Shown: positions 1-10,093, numbered from the stretch's first letter. The stretch is DNA of 64,000 nucleotides from Geothrix sp. (GCF_020622065.1 NZ_JAHRYQ010000001.1:1612001-1676000), one strand, 5' to 3'. Made by a program: numbers and translations. The notes: generated by a model from the letters alone, not told the origin.

Positions 1-1059
1 CAGGGTGGGTGTGCGCTGCTTCACATTGGCGTCGGCCTCCGCCGCGATGCGGGCCAGCCACTGGACGGCCTCCACGGGATGGGCGCCGGTGGCGCTCTCG
101 GCGCTGAGCATCACGGCATCGGTGCCGTCCCAGATGGCGTTGGCCACATCGCTGGCCTCGGCCCGGGTGGGCTGGGAGTGTTCGATCATGCTCTCCAACA
201 TCTGGGTGGCGGTGATCACGGGCTTCAGGGCCCGGCGGGCGGTCTTGATGATCTGCTTCTGGAGGCCGGGAACCCGCTCCACGCCGAGTTCCACCCCCAG
301 GTCGCCGCGGGCCACCATCACCCCCCAGGAGACCTCCAGGATCTCGCCGAGATTGGCGAGGGCTGCCGGGTGCTCGATCTTGGCGATGATGGGCTGGGTG
401 CCCCCCAGGTGCTGGATGATGGCCTGGAGCTGCTGCACATCTGAGGCCCGGCGGACGAAGCTCTGGGCGAAGAGGTCCACCTCGTGCTCCACGCCCCACC
501 GGATGTCGACATGGTCCTTCTCGGTGAGGGGATCCATGTTGATGTCCATGCCGATGGGATGGATGCCCTTCCTGGCCTTCAGCGGCCCGCCGATGATCAC
601 CCGGGCCTTCAGGAAATCCGCACGCTTGGCCAGGATCTCCACCGTGATGGCGCCGTCGTCCAGGAGCCAGTGCTGGCCGGCCTCGGCCCCCTCGAACAGC
701 TCGGGGTGCGGCAGGGGTGCGGCCCAGGCGGCGTCGGCGGGAACCGTCGCCCCTGCAGCGAAGAAGTAGCCTTCGCTGCCTTCGGCCAGGTCGATGGGCG
801 CCTCGAGCAGGCCCACCCGCCACTTCGGTCCTTGCAGATCGAGGAAGACGGGAATCGACCGCCCGAGTTCCTGAGCCAGGGTCCGGACCTTCTGGAGGGC
901 CTCGGCCCGGCTCTCGGGATCCCCGTGGCTCGCATTTAATCGCACCGCATCGGCTTCGCGGAGGGATTCCCGCAACCGATCGCCCTGCATCAGGGCCGGA
1001 CCCAAGGTCATCACGAGTTTGGTCTTGCGCACATCAACCCCCATGGCCTGCACAGGCAT
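1..1059 (-). CDS. pyk: Pyruvate kinase (C-terminus off the window)
   Basis: Catalyses phosphoenolpyruvate plus ADP to pyruvate plus ATP, the last step of glycolysis. The reverse strand reads through the left edge, giving 353 codons of a family usually near 470 residues, so roughly the last 120 residues are missing. Visible signatures are the N-terminal [11 protein letters not shown] and VRLNASHGD stretches, the [10 protein letters not shown] segment with the conserved Arg and Asp, and ATQMLESMI followed by [18 protein letters not shown] at 1059 is chosen; an in-frame ATG at 1044 is also possible and lies closer to the usual start. It is divergent from the small Fis-like gene. The family call is secure. 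Confidence 0.96.
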   Translation of the reverse strand, partial: MPVQAMGVDVRKTKLVMTLGPALMQGDRLRESLREADAVRLNASHGDPESRAEALQKVRTLAQELGRSIPVFLDLQGPKWRVGLLEAPIDLAEGSEGYFFAAGATVPADAAWAAPLPHPELFEGAEAGQHWLLDDGAITVEILAKRADFLKARVIIGGPLKARKGIHPIGMDINMDPLTEKDHVDIRWGVEHEVDLFAQSFVRRASDVQQLQAIIQHLGGTQPIIAKIEHPAALANLGEILEVSWGVMVARGDLGVELGVERVPGLQKQIIKTARRALKPVITATQMLESMIEHSQPTRAEASDVANAIWDGTDAVMLSAESATGAHPVEAVQWLARIAAEADANVKQRTPTL

Positions 1060-1172
1060 TCCACACACTTTTCCACAGTCTGCGCCTGCGTTTCCAAGTT
1101 GTCACGGGGCTTTCCCTCTTGTCATCGCGGTGCTACCTTCTTGGTCCCGATACGGTTGTTGGAGAAGACGGA

Positions 1173-1397
1173 ATGCGCGAAAAGCTGCGAGTCCTCGTGG
1201 CCGAAATGGTGCGTGGAGGCGTCCCTCTGGAGATGGCCCGCCGCGAATTCGAGCGGCTCTACCTGGAAGAGGTGCTGGCCACCCACGAGGGCAACCACAG
1301 CGCCGCTGCCCGGGAGCTGGGCATCCACCGGAACACCCTCGCCAAGAAGCTGGAGACGCCCCCCAGCCGGATCCGCCAGGTGAGCCTGGCCAGCTGA
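1173..1397 (+). CDS. Small Fis-type helix-turn-helix protein (74 aa)
   Basis: The product begins MREKLRVLVAEMV and ends in a Fis/NtrC-type helix-turn-helix: YLEEVLATHEGNHSAAARE followed by LGIHRNTLAKKLE, about residues 28-60. This resembles the DNA-binding end of sigma-54 activators but has no AAA+ or receiver domain, so it is a stand-alone Fis-like DNA-binding protein of about the size of E. coli Fis. GGAG at 1161-1164 supports the ATG at 1173. It lies alone between divergent pyk and the downstream gap genes and is followed by a strong terminator. Its target and role cannot be read from the sequence; a nucleoid or local transcription factor role is inferred. Confidence 0.75.
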   Translation: MREKLRVLVAEMVRGGVPLEMARREFERLYLEEVLATHEGNHSAAARELGIHRNTLAKKLETPPSRIRQVSLAS

Positions 1398-1425
1398 AGC
1401 CCCCATCCCCGGCTCCGTTTCATCC

Positions 1426-1452
1426 AAAGCCCGGCCCCGCCGGGCTTTTCAT
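1426..1452 (+). terminator. Rho-independent terminator after the Fis-like gene
   Basis: Perfect 9-bp stem AAAGCCCGG / CCGGGCTTT (1426-1434 with 1440-1448) with a 5-nt loop. It is followed by TTTTCATTTT and lies 28 nt after the stop codon. Confidence 0.85.
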
Positions 1453-1524
1453 TTTGTCGGCGCGACAGCCTTTTCCTTCGACAGGATGGGACGGGGCCGA
1501 TACAACAAGGATTCGGAGGACGCC

Positions 1525-2529
1525 ATGAAGAAGGTGGCCATCAATGGACTCGGACGGATCGGAAGGCTGGTGCTGCGCCACTTGATGAAGGTCCCGCATG
1601 TCCAGGTGGTGGCCGTGAACGACCTCACCGATGCGGCCACCCTGGCCCACCTGATGAAGTACGACTCGGTCCACGGCCAGGCGGATTTCCCCGTGGCCTC
1701 CGACGGGAACTACCTCGTGCTCGGCGGGCGGCGCATCCGCGTCTACGCCGAGAAGGATCCCCAGCTCATCCCCTTCGGGGCCCAGGGGGCCCAGGTGGTC
1801 CTCGAATGCACGGGCAAGTTCACCAAGCGCGCCCAGGCCGCTGTCCACCTCCAGGGCAGCGTCACCCATGTGGTGATCAGCGCCCCGGCGGGCGACGCGG
1901 ACCGCACCGTGGTCATGGGCGTGAACGAGGCGGCCCTGGATCCCACCGCGGACCACATCATCTCCAACGCCAGCTGCACCACCAATTGCCTGGCCCCGGT
2001 CGTTAAGATCCTCGACGACGCCTACGGCCTGGACTACGGCTTCATGACCACGGTGCACAGCTACACCAACGATCAGCGCATCCTCGACCTGCCCCACAAG
2101 GACCTGCGCCGGGCCCGGGCCGCGGCCCTCAGCATGATTCCCACCAGCACGGGCGCCGCCAAGGCCATCGGGTTGGTGCTGCCCCACCTCAAGGGGCGCC
2201 TGGACGGCATCGCGGTGCGGGTCCCCACCCCCGATGTGAGCCTCGTGGACCTCACGGCCACCCTGAAGCGCGATGCCTCGTTGGAGGGCATCCAGGAGCT
2301 CTTCCGCCAGGCCGCCACGGCCGGCCCCCTGGCACCCTATGTCGAGGTACTCGACGCCGAGCTGGTCAGCGCGGATCTGGTGGGCAGCACCGCCAGCACC
2401 CTGTACGACCCCTACCTCACCAAGATGCTGGGCCCCCGGCTGGTCAAGGTCTTTGCCTGGTACGACAACGAATTCGGCTACGCGGCACGATTGAAGGACC
2501 TCTGCGTGCACCTGCTGGAGCGGATCTAG
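1525..2529 (+). CDS. gap: Glyceraldehyde-3-phosphate dehydrogenase, type I
   Basis: NAD-dependent oxidative phosphorylation of glyceraldehyde-3-phosphate in glycolysis. The 334-residue product has the usual length. It shows the Rossmann start AINGLGRIGR, Asp33 in VNDLTD (typical of NAD preference), ECTGKF, the catalytic SNASCTTNC with Cys151, TTVHSYT with His178, the phosphate-site segment PTSTGAAKA and the C-terminal WYDNEFGYA. ATG at 1525 is selected because GGAGG lies just upstream and the Rossmann motif starts immediately. A second GAPDH-family gene starts 3 nt after the stop codon, so the two are almost certainly co-transcribed. Confidence 0.97.
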   Translation: MKKVAINGLGRIGRLVLRHLMKVPHVQVVAVNDLTDAATLAHLMKYDSVHGQADFPVASDGNYLVLGGRRIRVYAEKDPQLIPFGAQGAQVVLECTGKFTKRAQAAVHLQGSVTHVVISAPAGDADRTVVMGVNEAALDPTADHIISNASCTTNCLAPVVKILDDAYGLDYGFMTTVHSYTNDQRILDLPHKDLRRARAAALSMIPTSTGAAKAIGLVLPHLKGRLDGIAVRVPTPDVSLVDLTATLKRDASLEGIQELFRQAATAGPLAPYVEVLDAELVSADLVGSTASTLYDPYLTKMLGPRLVKVFAWYDNEFGYAARLKDLCVHLLERI

Positions 2530-2532
2530 TCG

Positions 2533-3543
2533 ATGGGTTCCATCGCCCTCAACGGCCTGGGCCGCATCGGCCGGCTGCTGGTCCGCCTGCTGGGCACCAC
2601 CCGACCCGGGCTCCTGGGCGCTGTGAACGACCCGGCCCCGCTGGACCAGCTCGTGCACCTGCTCCGGTACGACTCGGTGCATGGGCCCAGCCATCGCCCC
2701 ATCGACGGGTTCACCGAGGGCGGACAGGACTTCCTCCTCCTGGGGGACCGGCGCCTGCCCCTCTTCCATGCCACGGATCCCGGCAGCATTCCCTTCCCTT
2801 CCGCAACCCGCCTGGTGGTGGAGGCCAGCGGCCGCTTCACCCGCCGGGAGGAGGCCGCCCGGCATCTGAAGGGGGCGGTATCCCATGTGGTGATCAGCGC
2901 GCCCAGCCCGGATGCGGACTACACCGTCATCGCCCCGGTGAACGGCTCAGGACTGGATCTGGCGCGCCACCGCATCGTCTCCAACGCCAGCTGCACCGCC
3001 CACGCGACGGCGCCCATGCTGAAGATCCTGGAAGATGCCTTCGGCCTGGAGCACGCGGGAATGAGCACCGTGCATGTGGTCACCAACGACCAGCGCCTGC
3101 TGGACCTGCCCCACAAGGACCGGCGGCGAGCCCGGGCGGCCTTCCAGAGCATCATCCCCACCACCTCGAGCGCCTTCGGCGCCCTGCACCGCGCCATGCC
3201 GGACCTGCCTCCGGCCTTCGATGGCGTGGCCCTGCGCGTGCCCCTCCTCAGTGTGAATCTGGTGGATGTGGTGGCCACCCTCCGCCGGGATGCCGAGGTC
3301 GCGGGAATCCGGGCCGCCTATGCCGCCGCCATCGCGGGCCCCTGGAAGGGTCTCGTGGCCCTGGCCGATCCGCACACGGTCAGCTGCGACATCACGGGCC
3401 GGACGGAAAGCGTGATCATGGATCTGGACCTGACCATGATGCTCGGACCCCGCTTCGTGAAGGTCTTCGGGTGGCACGACAACGAAACCGGCTACGCCGC
3501 CCGGCTCCGCGACCTGGTGGTGGACCTGGCGGCCAGGATCTAG
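2533..3543 (+). CDS. Divergent GAPDH-family dehydrogenase (second tandem copy)
   Basis: 336 residues, collinear with the preceding gap product: ALNGLGRIGR, VNDPAP, SNASC with catalytic Cys154 and STVHVVTND with His181. Several positions nearly invariant in GAPDH differ. ECTG has become EASG, CTTNC has become CTAHA so the second Cys is lost, and the phosphate-site TGAAKA is replaced by SSAFGA after an SIIPT segment. The acylating Cys and general-base His remain, so dehydrogenase chemistry is plausible, but substrate recognition is probably altered. An erythrose-4-phosphate dehydrogenase-like activity is one possibility; a specialised or gluconeogenic isozyme is another. Three nt separate it from gap, consistent with local duplication and divergence. 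Confidence 0.85.
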   Translation: MGSIALNGLGRIGRLLVRLLGTTRPGLLGAVNDPAPLDQLVHLLRYDSVHGPSHRPIDGFTEGGQDFLLLGDRRLPLFHATDPGSIPFPSATRLVVEASGRFTRREEAARHLKGAVSHVVISAPSPDADYTVIAPVNGSGLDLARHRIVSNASCTAHATAPMLKILEDAFGLEHAGMSTVHVVTNDQRLLDLPHKDRRRARAAFQSIIPTTSSAFGALHRAMPDLPPAFDGVALRVPLLSVNLVDVVATLRRDAEVAGIRAAYAAAIAGPWKGLVALADPHTVSCDITGRTESVIMDLDLTMMLGPRFVKVFGWHDNETGYAARLRDLVVDLAARI

Positions 3544-4769
3544 AGATTCCCCGCCGCGAAGCCCGTGCTGAAGGCCGCCTGCAGGTTGTAGCCGCCCACC
3601 GGGCCATCCAGATCCAGGAGCTCGCCGCAGACGCGCAGGTTCTCCCAGCCCCGCAGGGCCATGGTGTGCGGATCCACGGCCGCCAGTTCCACGCCGCCCG
3701 CCGCCACTTCGCCCCGGGCCAGGGGGACCGGCTGAGGGGCGCCGAGGGGCAGCGCCGTGACCAGCCCCACCAGCTCCCGGCGCGCGGCCCTGGAGAGATC
3801 CTTGAGCATGAGCCCGCGATCCATGCCAGCCTCCTGCAGCAGCGGGTCCACGAGCCGCTCCGGCAGATGCCGCTGCAGCCAGGTGGCGGCCAGCAGGCGC
3901 GGGTTTGCCCGGGCTTCTTCGATCAGCGTCGCATCCACGCGTTCCGGCGCCTCCAGGCTTGAAGCGTAGACCAGGCAGGCGGCTCCCTCCCGCCGGGCCC
4001 GTTCCGTGGCCTGGCTCAGCTCCAGCGCCGCGGGCCCGCTGATGCCCACCTTCGTGAAGAGGATGTCTCCCGCGAAGGCGGCGAGGCGGCGGCCTTCAGG
4101 CCCTGCGCTCAGGCGCAGCTCTCCCTCCCGCAGGGCCACGCCTTCCCAGGTGGCGCGGGGACGGGCCAGGGGGATGGGGGCCAGGGCCGGGAACCAGGGG
4201 CGCACCGGGGCCTTCAGGCCCTTCAGCCAGCCCAGGGCCTCGCCCCGGGTGCCCGTTTCCGGATAGCTCGCGCCCCCCGTGGCCAGGATGAAGGCGTCCG
4301 CGGCGAGGCGCTCCTCGCCCACCCACAGCGCCGCCAGGCGGGGGAGCTCCCCTTCCAGCCCAGTCACGCGGGCGCCCGTCCGCACCTCCACCCCCGCCCG
4401 GTGCACCAGAGCCTCGAAGGCCGACACCACCGCCCCGGCGCTGCCGGGCCGGTCCAGGGGAAACACGCGGCCGTTGTCCCGGACATAGGTCTCCACCCCC
4501 TCCCGCCGAAGCAGGTCCAGCACGGCCCGGTTGTCGAAGGCGTGGAGAGACGGCCTCAAGAACCGCGCCTGCTCCTTGGAGAAGGCCGCCATCAGGGCCT
4601 TGGGGGGGCCGTCATGCGTGATGTTGCATTTGCCGCCGCCGCTGATGCGGAGCTTCACGCCCAGGCGTCCATTGGCTTCCAGCAGCAGGACCGCATGGCC
4701 CCGCGAGGCCGCCCGCCAGGCCGCCACCAGTCCTGCCGCACCCCCGCCCACCACGACCACCTTCGCCAT
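3540..4769 (-). CDS. BaiN/HI0933-type NAD(P)/FAD-dependent oxidoreductase
   Basis: A flavoprotein of 409 residues with the N-terminal dinucleotide-binding motif VVVGGGAAGLVAAWRA, an acidic EANGRLG end of strand 2, and the family signature KLRISGGGKCNITHDG around residues 40-55. A second FAD contact, DAFILATGGASYPETGT, lies mid-protein, and the C-terminal GGYNLQAAFSTG matches the family. Members are predicted oxidoreductases; physiological substrates are mostly unknown, although BaiN acts on bile acids in gut clostridia. Its stop codon overlaps that of the convergent GAPDH paralog: the palindrome CTAG at 3540-3543 supplies TAG on both strands. Confidence 0.9.
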   Translation of the reverse strand: MAKVVVVGGGAAGLVAAWRAASRGHAVLLLEANGRLGVKLRISGGGKCNITHDGPPKALMAAFSKEQARFLRPSLHAFDNRAVLDLLRREGVETYVRDNGRVFPLDRPGSAGAVVSAFEALVHRAGVEVRTGARVTGLEGELPRLAALWVGEERLAADAFILATGGASYPETGTRGEALGWLKGLKAPVRPWFPALAPIPLARPRATWEGVALREGELRLSAGPEGRRLAAFAGDILFTKVGISGPAALELSQATERARREGAACLVYASSLEAPERVDATLIEEARANPRLLAATWLQRHLPERLVDPLLQEAGMDRGLMLKDLSRAARRELVGLVTALPLGAPQPVPLARGEVAAGGVELAAVDPHTMALRGWENLRVCGELLDLDGPVGGYNLQAAFSTGFAAGNL

Positions 4770-4794
4770 GGCTCCATCATGGCCGAGGCGGGGC

Positions 4795-4800
4795 TACACT
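4795..4800 (+). promoter_or_regulatory. Putative -10 element of the purE transcript
   Basis: TACACT followed by GGG, 25 nt before the first mini-ORF of the purE leader. It fits the TAnnCT-plus-GG pattern seen upstream of many genes here. No convincing -35 is visible. Confidence 0.4.
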
Positions 4801-4825
4801 GGGACATCACGCCTGGGGATGATCC

Positions 4826-4894
4826 ATGACCCATGCACCGCTGGTCGGCATCATCATTCTTCGCCTGAACGCCACCCCTGGAGGCCCATCATGA
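4826..4894 (+). repeat. First partial copy of the purE 5' end, a 22-codon mini-ORF
   Basis: The reading frame begins MTHAPLVGIIILRL and ends at TGA 4892-4894. Its first ten codons closely match the start of purE ([11 protein letters not shown]). The sequence around it, GAACGCCACC...GGAGGCCCATC, recurs before the next two ATGs. The stop overlaps the following ATG (4891) as ATGA. It looks like a duplicated translation-initiation region rather than a functional protein, but it carries a start and could be translated. Confidence 0.75.
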
Positions 4895-4995
4895 CGAGTG
4901 CACCGCTGGTCGGCCTCATCTTCTTCGCCGACTTCGCTGGCTCAGACCTCTGCCCCATCCTTCGCTCGAACGCCACCCTGGGAGGCCCATCATGA
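4891..4995 (+). repeat. Second partial copy of the purE 5' end, a 34-codon mini-ORF
   Basis: The frame begins [10 protein letters not shown], the same ten residues as purE, and is nearly base-identical to the real gene start for about 30 nt. It then diverges ([10 protein letters not shown]...) and ends at TGA 4993-4995, overlapping the true purE ATG at 4992 as ATGA. The GGAGGCCCATC ribosome-binding segment before it is repeated before purE. Translation could therefore pass from mini-ORF 1 to mini-ORF 2 to purE through two ATGA couplings. Confidence 0.75.
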
Positions 4996-5483
4996 CGAGT
5001 GCACCGCTGGTCGGCCTCATTATGGGCAGCCGCTCCGACTGGGAGACCATGGAGCACGCGGCCGAGATGCTCAAGGAGCTGGGCATCCCCTTCGAGGCCG
5101 AGGTCGTCAGCGCCCATCGCACGCCGGACAAGCTCTTCAAATACTGCGAGAAGGCCGAGGGCCGGGGCCTGAGGGTCATCATCGCCGGAGCCGGCGGCGC
5201 TGCCCACCTGCCGGGCATGGTCGCCGCCAAGTCCCCCCTGCCCGTGCTGGGCGTTCCCGTGCAGGGCAAGTCCCTGAACGGCCTGGATTCCCTCCTCTCC
5301 ATGGTGCAGATGCCCGCGGGCATCCCGGTGGGAACACTCGCCATCGGCAAGGCCGGCGCGGTGAACGCGGCGCTCTTCGCGGCGGCCATCCTGGCGGGCA
5401 CGGACGAGGCCCTCCGCGCCCGCCTGCGCGCCTACCGCGAAGCCCAGACCCAGAAGGTGCTGCTGAACGACCGCCTGCCCTAG
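4992..5483 (+). CDS. purE: N5-carboxyaminoimidazole ribonucleotide mutase
   Basis: Converts N5-CAIR to CAIR in de novo purine synthesis. 163 residues, the normal size of class I PurE. Visible motifs are [10 protein letters not shown] (phosphate/ribose binding), [11 protein letters not shown] with the catalytic-site His, [17 protein letters not shown], and [20 protein letters not shown] followed by [18 protein letters not shown] at 4981-4985 supports ATG 4992. No purK follows; the next gene is a convergent kinase with 40 bp between. The 5' flank carries two partial tandem copies of the gene start, which is very unusual. Confidence 0.97.
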   Translation: MTSAPLVGLIMGSRSDWETMEHAAEMLKELGIPFEAEVVSAHRTPDKLFKYCEKAEGRGLRVIIAGAGGAAHLPGMVAAKSPLPVLGVPVQGKSLNGLDSLLSMVQMPAGIPVGTLAIGKAGAVNAALFAAAILAGTDEALRARLRAYREAQTQKVLLNDRLP

Positions 5484-5523
5484 GGAACCCGGCCTCGCGG
5501 GCACCTCTGAACATCGTCGAGGG

Positions 5524-6984
5524 CTATTTCTGGAAGATGCCCTTGAAGAACTTCTTGATCTTCCCGTCTCCCGGATGGCCCTTTTTCCCACGCAGCTTTT
5601 GAAGGCGGATGGGCTCGGGCAGGGGGCGGTGGCGCTCGGCCACGGTGGTCCAGGGCGCGTGGCCATCCAGGGTCAGCCGCAGCTGATGGGTGCCTTCGCC
5701 AGGCACGGAGACCGTGGCGGGCGTCCGTCCCTTCGATTCCCCGTCGAGGAAGACCTCGGCCCCGGCGGGCTCGGTGATCAGCGACACCTCGAAGGGCGCA
5801 GGCTGGAGGCGCAGGGAGAGATCGCGATCCTCGGGCTTGAGGCGCACTTCCAGGGGCTGGAAATCGGGTTTCTCCAGGCGGAGGGTTTCCGCCTTGCCCT
5901 TCACCACCACCTGGCGGAGCGGCGTCTGGCCCAGGGGCGTTCCGTCCAGGAAGACCTGGGCCCCGCCTGGACGGGATTCGATGGACAGCACACGGCTCCG
6001 GTCCGGGCGGAAGAAGGCCACCCAGAGCAGGAGGCCCACGCCCAGGGCCCCGGCCGCCCAAACCCACCGGGAGCGCAAGGAGAACCGCCCGGTGGGCGCC
6101 GATGGCATGCGCAGGGTGCCTGGGGAAGTCTCGGTGCCCAGAGCCTCGATTCGCGCCAGGCACCCGCTCCGCAGGGCCGGGTCGAGGGGAAGGACCTCCA
6201 CCAGGGCCCGCAGGAAGGCCCGCAGGTCCCCGAACCTCAGGGCGGGGTCTTTCTCGAAGGCCCGCCGGAATACGGCCACCGCTTCGGGAGGCATCCCCTC
6301 CGCGAAGACCGGCGGGTCGTGGATGATCCGGTAGAGCGTGGCGCCCACGCTCTCGCCCGAAAAGGGCAGGCCGCCGGTCAACATCTCGTAGGCCGTCAGG
6401 GCGAAGGACCAGCGGTCCGAAGCCGCCGTGGCCCTGGCCCCGTTCAGCACCTCCGGCGCGGAATAGGCCGGCGTGCCTAGAAAAGCGGCCGTACTGGTGA
6501 GCCGTCCGTCATCGTTGCGGGCGATGCCGAAATCCATGAGCTTCATGCGCCCATCGCGGCCCACCATGAAGTTCTCGGGCTTGATGTCCCGGTGGACGAT
6601 GCCCAGGGCATGCACGGCCTCCAGGGCCTCGCCGGCCTGGATGAGCAGCCCCAGGGCCTCCTCGGGTTCGAGGGGGCCCCGCCGAATCCGCTCCGACAGG
6701 CATTCGCCTTCGACGAATTCCATGACCAGGAACGGACCGAGATCGGGCTCCTCGCCCACATCGAACACGGTGATGGCACTGGGATGGTTCAGGCGGGCCG
6801 AGATCTCCGCCTCGCGCTTGAAGCGCTCCAGCACCTCGGCGTCCCCGGTGCCCTCCCGCACGACCTTGATGGCCAGGGGCCGCTTGAGAAGCGGGTCTTC
6901 CGCCAGGTACACCGTGCCCATCGCCCCTGAACCGAGGGTGCCGAGGACCTTGTAGCGGCCGATGGTGGAAGGGTCCAGGCTCAT
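5524..6984 (-). CDS. Membrane-anchored Ser/Thr protein kinase with two PEGA repeats
   Basis: 486 residues. A Hanks-type kinase domain fills residues 10-270 with a glycine-rich loop LGSGAMGTV, Lys40 in LAIKVV, catalytic HRDIKPEN at 131-138, DFG at 151-153 and the activation segment ending SAPE at 175-178. A linker and one transmembrane helix (about 306-324, VWAAGALGVGLLLWVAFF) follow. Two extracytoplasmic PEGA-like repeats lie at about 332-390 and 398-450, each with a VFLDG turn. The tail is lysine-rich (KIKKFFKGIF). The kinase is predicted to sense something outside the membrane and phosphorylate cytoplasmic targets; no substrate is evident. ATG 6984 follows AAGGAAC. It is divergent from lipB. 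Confidence 0.92.
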   Translation of the reverse strand: MSLDPSTIGRYKVLGTLGSGAMGTVYLAEDPLLKRPLAIKVVREGTGDAEVLERFKREAEISARLNHPSAITVFDVGEEPDLGPFLVMEFVEGECLSERIRRGPLEPEEALGLLIQAGEALEAVHALGIVHRDIKPENFMVGRDGRMKLMDFGIARNDDGRLTSTAAFLGTPAYSAPEVLNGARATAASDRWSFALTAYEMLTGGLPFSGESVGATLYRIIHDPPVFAEGMPPEAVAVFRRAFEKDPALRFGDLRAFLRALVEVLPLDPALRSGCLARIEALGTETSPGTLRMPSAPTGRFSLRSRWVWAAGALGVGLLLWVAFFRPDRSRVLSIESRPGGAQVFLDGTPLGQTPLRQVVVKGKAETLRLEKPDFQPLEVRLKPEDRDLSLRLQPAPFEVSLITEPAGAEVFLDGESKGRTPATVSVPGEGTHQLRLTLDGHAPWTTVAERHRPLPEPIRLQKLRGKKGHPGDGKIKKFFKGIFQK

Positions 6985-6995
6985 CTGTTCCTTGA

Positions 6996-7017
6996 TGATG
7001 CCAGAGTGATGCCAGAG
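6996..7017. repeat. Two tandem copies of an 11-bp unit
   Basis: TGATGCCAGAG occurs twice head to tail (6996-7006 and 7007-7017) in the 81-bp intergenic region between the divergent kinase and lipB genes. It may be a regulatory repeat or replication slippage. Confidence 0.8.
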
Positions 7018-7053
7018 CGGGGCCGGTCCGGGCCCGTGATCGGAGCGTACGGG

Positions 7054-7059
7054 TAGACT
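7054..7059 (+). promoter_or_regulatory. -10 element that would make the lipB mRNA nearly leaderless
   Basis: TAGACT ends only 6 nt before the lipB ATG (7066), so initiation at the usual distance would start at or next to the start codon. Confidence 0.45.
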
Positions 7060-7065
7060 CGAGGC

Positions 7066-8211
7066 ATGTCCGACATCGGCTTTTCCACCCTCCACCCCGC
7101 CCAGCTCCGCCGCTTCGGGCGCGTGTTCTACCCCGCGGGGCTCCGGCTGCAGAAGGCCCTCTCGGCCCATGTCAGCCAGGATGGGAACCCGGATCAGCTC
7201 GTGATCCTGGAGCACGATCCCGTCTTCACGCTGGGTCGCAACGCCACGCCCGCCGACATCCACATGAGCGATGACTTCCTGGCCGCCCAGGGCGTGAGCG
7301 TCCACCGCACGGACCGGGGCGGCGAGGTCACTTACCACGGGCCCGGACAGATCGTGGCCTATCCCATCTGCAACCTGCGGGGCGGCCGCGAGGATGTGGG
7401 TCGCCTGGTCCGGGGCCTGGAGGAGGCCATGATCCGCACCGCCGCGGATTACGGCGTGGTGGCCGATCGCCTGAAGGGCGCACCGGGCATCTGGGTGGAC
7501 ACCGCCCGATATCGCACCGGAGGCGGCCTGGAGAAGCTGGGCGCCATCGGCCTGCACCTCAGCCGGTGGATCACCACCCACGGCATCGCCTTCAATGTGC
7601 GCCCCAACCTCGACCACTTCCGCTGGATCACGCCCTGCGGCTTCACGGACAAGGGTGTCTGCAGCCTCGCTTCCCTGCTGGGCGAGGCCGCGCCCACCCT
7701 GGAAGCGGCCACGGACCGGCTCCAGGCTCACCTGACTAGCTGCCTGGCTCTGGATCTCCAGCCCGTTCGGGAGCCCAGCCGCAGCGTTTCGGCCCTGACC
7801 TGGCGCCGGGGCCCCGCAGGTCCCGAAGTGCTCATGATGCTCCGGGTGCCTGAGCATGGCCTCTGGTGGCAGAGCGTGACCGGCATGATGGAGCCGGGGG
7901 AAACGCCGGAAGAAACCGCCCATCGGGAACTGATGGAAGAGACGGGCCTCTCCGGCACCCTGCGGCCGCTGGGCCTTTCCCACAGCTTCTGGGTGGATCC
8001 CGCCATCGTGCGATTCCCCGATGCCGAACCGCGCTTCAACACCGAGATCTGCTTCTCCATGGAGGTGGCCCCGGAGGCCCCGGTCCGCCTGGAGCCGCTG
8101 GAGCACAGTGAATGCAAATGGTGCGGCCTGAAGGAGGCCCATGACCTGATGAAGTGGGAAGGTTCCAAGGCGGCGTTGAAGCTGCTGGAGACCTGGCTTG
8201 CCCAAGCCTGA
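7066..8211 (+). CDS. lipB: Octanoyltransferase LipB fused to a C-terminal Nudix hydrolase
   Basis: 381 residues in two domains. Residues 1-230 are LipB, which moves octanoyl from acyl-ACP to lipoyl domains: the RGGEVTYHGPGQIVAYP signature, Lys157 in LEKLGAIGLHLSR and catalytic Cys191 in ITPCGFTDKGVCSL. Residues about 240-381 are a Nudix fold with a perfect Nudix box at 273-295 (G-x5-E-x7-REL-x-EE-x-G-L). This half resembles dihydroneopterin triphosphate or nucleotide pyrophosphohydrolases. Nothing in the sequence shows what the Nudix part acts on. Both active sites look intact and there is no internal start or frameshift, so I read it as a real fusion. Confidence 0.93.
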   Translation: MSDIGFSTLHPAQLRRFGRVFYPAGLRLQKALSAHVSQDGNPDQLVILEHDPVFTLGRNATPADIHMSDDFLAAQGVSVHRTDRGGEVTYHGPGQIVAYPICNLRGGREDVGRLVRGLEEAMIRTAADYGVVADRLKGAPGIWVDTARYRTGGGLEKLGAIGLHLSRWITTHGIAFNVRPNLDHFRWITPCGFTDKGVCSLASLLGEAAPTLEAATDRLQAHLTSCLALDLQPVREPSRSVSALTWRRGPAGPEVLMMLRVPEHGLWWQSVTGMMEPGETPEETAHRELMEETGLSGTLRPLGLSHSFWVDPAIVRFPDAEPRFNTEICFSMEVAPEAPVRLEPLEHSECKWCGLKEAHDLMKWEGSKAALKLLETWLAQA

Positions 8212-8268
8212 AGCAGGCGGCCGGATTCAGGTCCCCCTTCAAAACGCCGATAGGTGAAGGGACCGGCC

Positions 8269-10008
<1,740 letters not shown>

Positions 10009-10093
10009 TCGGTACCTGCGCCGGGTGACCACCGCGGTCTGTGACCCGCGGCACGCCCTCCGCCCGGCGCGATGAGGGAGGCTCCTGGCTTGC

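Noticed and set aside
1069-1077. TTTTCCACA resembling a DnaA box
   Set aside because: A single 8-of-9 match with no companions, AT-rich unwinding region or dnaA/dnaN neighbours; not an origin.
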